Source: Mansonella perstans (lineage: Eukaryota > Nematoda > Chromadorea > Rhabditida > Onchocercidae). From it: a stretch of DNA of 14,161 bases. Where the stretch lies: NCBI GenBank assembly GCA_037074765.1, contig JBAMDO010000491.1:1-14161 (forward strand). Reading direction: 5' to 3'. Shown one piece after another: positions 10,267-14,161 of the stretch. The notes under the pieces are model-generated. The model worked only from the letters and a program-made list of their open reading frames with translations. It was not told the origin of the DNA and searched no databases. Numbering within the stretch: position 1 is the first letter of the stretch; every line of letters starts with the position of its first letter. A program made the position numbers and the translations under genes.

Positions 10267-11698
10267 TTAACACATCCCATTGTTTGATACGGCTGTTGCT
10301 TGTATTGCGCAATTTCTTGTGGCACTTCTTGTTCGTCGCGCAATAGGTTCCTGGTCTTCGCTTTCTTGTAATTTTTCTTCCATATCGTTTGATGCTTCTA
10401 TTTCCATGGGGCATAGCATGTTAATAGAACGATTAAGTTGTTTCCCATTAGGTAATTGGATTGTGGCGCTCCTGATACTTCCATCACATCCTCTGTTTAT
10501 TTTAATTATTTTTGCTAATTTCCATATACCGCGAGGTACTTCGGGTTCCATCAATAAAACAATTTCATTCTCACGTGGTCTTCGTTTTTCGATCTGTCGA
10601 GGAGAAACGAATTCTTTTTATGTACGTTCTCTTAGACTCATAAGGTATTCGTCCTTCCACAGTTTCCAAAAGACATCTAATGTCTTAAGAGTATTGGTCC
10701 AATATTTGATAAGTTTATCCTTTGTTTTTAATAAATAAGGAGTGTATTCTTCTTGTCCATTGTCATACTTGAGCGGTATTTCAAGTGACGACTTGAGGGA
10801 AATAAAGTCTATCGGGCGTATGACTCTGTAGTCATCGAAGCCAACGTACGTCAATGGCCGGGTATTAAGTATACCTTCTATTTCTATCATTAACGTTATT
10901 AATTGCCCTTCTTTTAGAAGTCTTCTTCCCACAGCTCGTCTTAAAGCTTGTTTTGTAAGTCCAATGATTCGTTCGTATACTCCATCTCCCACGGTGCCTT
11001 TGGTATAGTATTTTTCCAACACATACCATGTTCTGCTAGGAAGTTGGAGCTTATTTCCATTATTGTTTTAAAGATGAGTTGAAATTGACTCGCGTTGTCA
11101 CTTAAGACTAATTTTGGATATCCTCGTCGAGCTACAAATCTTCTTAGGACATGTAAGAAGATTTCGGCGGATAAGTCCTCGGCTAATTCCAGATGCACAG
11201 CTCTCGTAGTAAAACATGTGAAGAGAGCGATCCATCTCTTTACTCTATCGATTGTCGATTTGACTAGGATTGGTCCCAAGTAATCTAGACCTACTTGTTC
11301 GAACGGTCTAGATCTTTTTACTCGGGTTTCAGGCAAATTTGGCATTGCCGGTAGTTTGAATGGTTTGGCCTTCCACCGTTTACAGGTCGTATACATAGAT
11401 AATATACGCTTTATTGCGGCTCTTCCCTTTGGTATCCAAAATTTACGTCTTAATTCAGACAACGTATGTGAAATTCCGGCATGATGCAGCGCCTCATGTT
11501 GCTGCGTGATGATAAGTTTAGTCACGTAGTGATCTTTTGGTAGGTAGATAGGATATTTGCTGTTCTCATCTAACTCTGAATATTCTAGGCGGCTACCTGA
11601 TCTCCATAAGTCATTAGGTTTATGTTGAAGTAAATTCCATTTTTTCTTCTCTTATCTGTTAGATGCGCTGATTGCGCTTGTCGGATCAACAATCTGGT
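10267..11698 (-). pseudogene. BEL/Pao pol 3' part of element A: integrase and DUF5641, broken
   Basis: Reading from 11698, the pre-integrase segment ([17 protein letters not shown]) is interrupted by a one-base loss in the A-run at 11640-11645. The zinc-binding region follows ([20 protein letters not shown]), in which the first Cys of the usual C-x2-C is Tyr (MYTTCKRW). The core has Asp in GLDYLGP and Asp in LSDNASQF. The presumed catalytic Glu, in [10 protein letters not shown], comes after a second one-base loss near 10984-10986. A TAA at 10618-10620 interrupts the frame after SLRERT. DUF5641 (EVPRGIWKLAKI) then runs to a TGA at 10267. An intact protein would cut and join element cDNA into host DNA in the nucleus. 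Confidence 0.88.
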
Positions 11699-11763
11699 TG
11701 TCGGAAATTTTTGTTGAGCGCAACCGTGTGTGAGCAGAGTGTGTTCGTTGTAGTGCAAAACAC

Positions 11764-11784
11764 CTCGGCTTGGGTAATTGAACC
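11764..11784 (-). other. SL1-like sequence in LTR B (single diverged copy)
   Basis: The sense strand reads GGTTC then AATTACCCAAG then CCGAG, 21 bases that keep the central AATTACCCAAG of SL1 and the terminal GAG. They are followed by GTGTTT. It differs from SL1 by one missing base and a few substitutions, and lies in the same place relative to AATAAA as in LTR A. Confidence 0.75.
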
Positions 11785-11785
11785 C

Positions 11786-11791
11786 TTTATT
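11786..11791 (-). promoter_or_regulatory. AATAAA hexamer of LTR B
   Basis: AATAAA on the sense strand, one base before the SL1-like sequence. It has the same arrangement as 9655-9660 in LTR A, so it is unlikely to be random. Confidence 0.5.
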
Positions 11792-12165
11792 TTAGAACGA
11801 AAGATAAAGTGAATAGTAAACAGTAGAATAGCGAATAAAGCTTGAGCAAGACTGGAGTCCTTAGAATGTCTTGGAATGAAGATTGTGAGTTAAGTACAGT
11901 TTATATAGACTAGAAGAAGGAGTGGTTTACACCGGAAACTTTAGATCTAATTAACATATAAGTATGATAATGAGAAATTCAGGATGAGAATTTGAATGAA
12001 CATTTGGAGTGATTGTTAGGAAAAGAATTTACTGTATAACCGGAACACGAACATCTGGGGAAAAAAAAACACATTTGAATTTGGTAGGAAATAACTCTAA
12101 AATATGTAAATGAGATAACTAATGAATCATGGAAACCATTCCTTTTAATTTGTATAAAATTTATT

Positions 12166-13859
12166 TTAATTTTCGCGAGTTTCGCGACATTCCGGAGAGA
12201 GGGGAGTTGCTGGGTTTGATGAATGTATAATTGGATTATATGATAGAGGAATATAATTATTATAGGGATTTCTACTGTCGTGTTCATTTAGGGGAACTTG
12301 GACTATTCTCATAGGAATGGATTCCGTGGGCTTTGTACTTTTGATACATAAAAAATGAAAAATGAAGTTAATGAGTTTAAATTTCAATTCTATAACGATT
12401 ACCATAAATAAAATTACAAAATTGCATACACCGATAGCAATAAGTTTCCAATGAGTTATTATAAGCGTTAATTCTTCTTCTATGGTTTTTGTCGTTTTCT
12501 CGAATTGTATTGTTATCTGTTCGATTAGTTCTTCTCCTTGCTGTTCTACTTCGGTCCAAAGTAACTTTGACTTCGGTAGATCGGTTTTCAAGTTGATGAT
12601 TTCGTGTCTTTGTGCCAATATTTCTAATTCCGCGTCGATTCTTTCGACTTCAAGTTTACTGACGATGCCTGCTTTGAATTCGACCCTTTTCCATTCGGAA
12701 TTATTAATATTACAGGGTGCTATATATAACCTGTCATTAACCCTGTTAGCTATAATATCACTTCTCTGGACTAATAATTAGCTGCTAAGGTCAGGTCACT
12801 GGTTGATAGCCATTCTATTAGGAGTAATAGATTATTTCTATTTTCATAACTTCGTCGTTGTGTCTCAATTAATTGTTGTTTAAGTTGTAAATTTGTAATA
12901 TCAAAAATATATTGAAACTTAATATTTTCAGGATCAAATTTACTTATTTCGGTTTCCTCCTTCCTGCTTAGTTCTTTCATGATTAGCTGATCCTTGGAAT
13001 CCGAATTCACTGTACTTGTTGATTGCCCTTGATCGACTCCTTCATCGATGATTATGTCTCCTCCATTCATAAGATGAGGTTTAGAAAACTTACAAGTTGT
13101 ATCTTGCATCTTCTCGTTCCTCTCGAATGTGAGTGATGTTTGCAGATCATCTATCATCACGTGATTTTCGTATATTTGAGCGTTGTATCTCCCAATTCTT
13201 TTGTAGAGGCATTTACTGGTTGCCTGTGTGTTGTCCCATAGTATGATACTGGTCTGCAATACGCACTTACCACTTTGGGTTAGGCAGTGATTTGTATCAT
13301 CGAGATCTGAGAGTAGTCCTTTGCCGTCGCAAAGGAGGAGTGATCCTTCTTCTACCACGTAATTAGTGGTAGCTTGACATCTAGTTCCGAGCCAACCGTA
13401 GGAATATTGGACATTGTTGTTCGTTGTCCATTTATTCGGTTTAACTCTCTTTAACGGTGATTCGGTTGATTCTCTTTGGTCGTATAAATTTGTGCATAAA
13501 TGGTAAGGTATGGGAGAAGTGGTAGTTTCATCTGAAACTACTGATAAGGATAGTCGTAAGAAGGCCTTGGTACAGACCGTTCTCGTGACATTGCTACACT
13601 TGATTGCAGGTATCCTTGCGTGTGTCCGCGTGTAAACTATGACTTGTGTTAAGATGATGTTTTGGTGGGTGATTTCGTCATAGTTCCACCTTTGCGGCAT
13701 GTTGAAAAGGGTACCTGTAATCCATCTACAGTTTTGTTTAGCGTTTGATTCGACTGTAGTGATGAGAATGAGCGCCATATATAAAGACAGTTCATCATTG
13801 TCTTGGAAATCGGTTGTGGTTCGTTCCGTTTCGAATGGCTGCTCTGGTTCTTGTAGCAA
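12166..13859 (-). pseudogene. env-like membrane glycoprotein region of element B, split by a frameshift
   Basis: Two minus-strand open frames follow each other: 12771-13859 and 12166-12777, in different frames. The first has a hydrophobic stretch near its N-terminus (SLYMALILITTVESNA), suitable as a signal peptide, then a Cys-containing ectodomain-like region. The second starts in another frame, has a charged heptad-like region rich in Glu/Lys, one strong membrane segment (IAIGVCNFVILFMVIVI) and a short polar tail ending at 12166 inside the LTR. The order signal, ectodomain, helical region, anchor and tail is that of an envelope-type protein. No family was assigned. The break lies upstream of the TAG at 12771, so this copy should not make the whole protein. 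The true start is uncertain, because the frame stays open upstream of the TTG at 13859. Confidence 0.75.
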
Positions 13860-14160
13860 TTGACTCTTCTGCTTCGATAGTTTGGATTGGGTCCTGAGGA
13901 GTTGGGTCCTGAGGAGTTGGGTCCTGAGGAGCTGATTCTTGAGCAGTTTCGTTATCCTCGACTTCTAGAGGATACAAAACATTTATTGGTCTGGTGAGGA
14001 CCTTTCCTTGTGATGTCTCGATGATGGCACTTCTCGCCTTCCCATCCTTGCCTTCCTTGATTTCTTTGATCCTTGCTAGTTTCCACATACCACGAGGGAT
14101 ATTAGGTTCGTTGACTAATACAATCTCCCCTTCGCGTGGTATCCTGGTTTCTACATTTCT
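13795..14160 (-). CDS. BEL/Pao pol C-terminal domain (DUF5641) of element B, partial
   Basis: The frame is open from the window's right edge to the stop at 13795. It shows the DUF5641 pattern that follows the integrase in BEL/Pao polyproteins: IPREGEIVLVNEPNIPRGMW, KLARIKEIKEGKDGKARSA and RPINVLYPLEVED. The tail is acidic and carries a repeated PQDPT motif. The same domain in element A reads EVPRGIWKLAKIIKINRG, so A and B are related but clearly diverged. The last 65 nt overlap the env-like frame. Confidence 0.85.
   Translation of the reverse strand, partial: RNVETRIPREGEIVLVNEPNIPRGMWKLARIKEIKEGKDGKARSAIIETSQGKVLTRPINVLYPLEVEDNETAQESAPQDPTPQDPTPQDPIQTIEAEESIATRTRAAIRNGTNHNRFPRQ
13891..13930 (-). 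repeat. 15-bp tandem repeat in the pol tail of element B
   Basis: Plus-strand units GTCCTGAGGAGTTGG occur twice in a row and then once partially. On the coding strand they give repeated PQDPT residues in the polyprotein tail, just before the pol/env overlap. Confidence 0.8.
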
Positions 14161-14161
14161 G

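Larger units (their letters stand above)
9186..11698 (-). mobile_element. BEL/Pao LTR retrotransposon A, decayed and 5'-truncated by element B
   Basis: In sense (minus) order the element runs from pol integrase and DUF5641 (11698 to 10267), through a 95-bp gap, to a 3' LTR (10171 to 9186). The C-terminal DUF5641 after the integrase places it in BEL/Pao. No env lies between pol and the LTR. The 5' part is missing where element B's LTR begins at 11699, in mid-pol, which fits B having inserted into A. Pol carries two frameshifts and a nonsense codon, so this copy cannot make a full polyprotein. Confidence 0.85.
11699..12189 (-). repeat. 3' LTR of BEL/Pao element B (491 bp)
   Basis: Sense start TGTCGCGAAACTCGCGAAAA (12189) and end near TTTCCGACA (11699), matching the termini of LTR A in form. 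It holds AATAAA at 11786-11791 followed at once by an SL1-like sequence. The distance from that motif to the LTR end, about 86 bp, is close to that of LTR A once its extra 60-bp units are discounted. The env ORF stop (12166) lies about 20 bp inside the LTR. Confidence 0.8.
11699..14161 (-). mobile_element. BEL/Pao LTR retrotransposon B with env-like region, 5' part off window
   Basis: Sense order from the window's right edge: the DUF5641 end of pol (open), an overlapping env-like region (split by one frameshift), and a 3' LTR at 12189-11699. Protease, reverse transcriptase, most of pol and the 5' LTR are beyond the window. The LTR ends inside element A's pol coding sequence, which points to nested insertion. 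The element looks less GC-poor than the flanking host DNA. Env-bearing BEL elements are known in nematodes (Tas, Cer7 group). Confidence 0.85.

Noticed and set aside
10280..10738. 152-residue plus-strand open frame
   Set aside because: It is antisense to the pol/DUF5641 coding region of element A, has no recognisable domain and is best explained as a shadow frame.

Overview
The window is nuclear DNA from a nematode, probably a parasitic Spirurina species such as a filarial worm. The strongest evidence is two perfect copies of the 22-nt nematode SL1 spliced-leader sequence on the minus strand (9632-9653 and 9572-9593). AT-rich intergenic DNA, nematode-style splice sites, a POU-homeobox gene split by introns and BEL/Pao retrotransposons agree with this. 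Everything recognisable reads on the minus strand. The exact species cannot be told from this sequence.

Layout from low to high coordinates: (1) 62-2978, an intron-containing alpha-tubulin relic. It spans nearly the whole protein but has seven single-base deletions and an internal duplication of one exon segment. (2) About 2979-7088, roughly 4.1 kb of AT-rich DNA in which I recognise no gene. (3) 7089-8855, the 3' exons of a POU-homeobox transcription factor, most like nematode ceh-18, with open frames and matching splice phases. Its 5' exons are not in view. (4) 9186-11698, BEL/Pao element A: a 986-bp 3' LTR and a decayed pol 3' end (integrase plus DUF5641) without env. (5) 11699-14161 and beyond, BEL/Pao element B: a 491-bp 3' LTR, an env-like region split by a frameshift, and the intact DUF5641 end of pol. 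B abuts A within A's pol, so the two appear nested.

The main discovery candidate is in the LTRs. Both LTRs are bounded by TGTCG...CGACA. In both, an SL1 or SL1-like sequence starts 0-2 nt after an AATAAA and is followed at once by GTG, as in an SL exon followed by its 5' splice site. In LTR A this module has expanded into a 60-bp tandem array with seven SL1 copies. In LTR B there is one diverged copy. This suggests retroelements whose RNA begins with, or mimics, the nematode trans-spliced leader in cis. The leader may be joined to env or to neighbouring host exons by ordinary cis-splicing. LTR A points directly at the POU gene's exons on the same strand, so chimeric transcripts headed by an LTR-encoded SL1 are a testable prediction.
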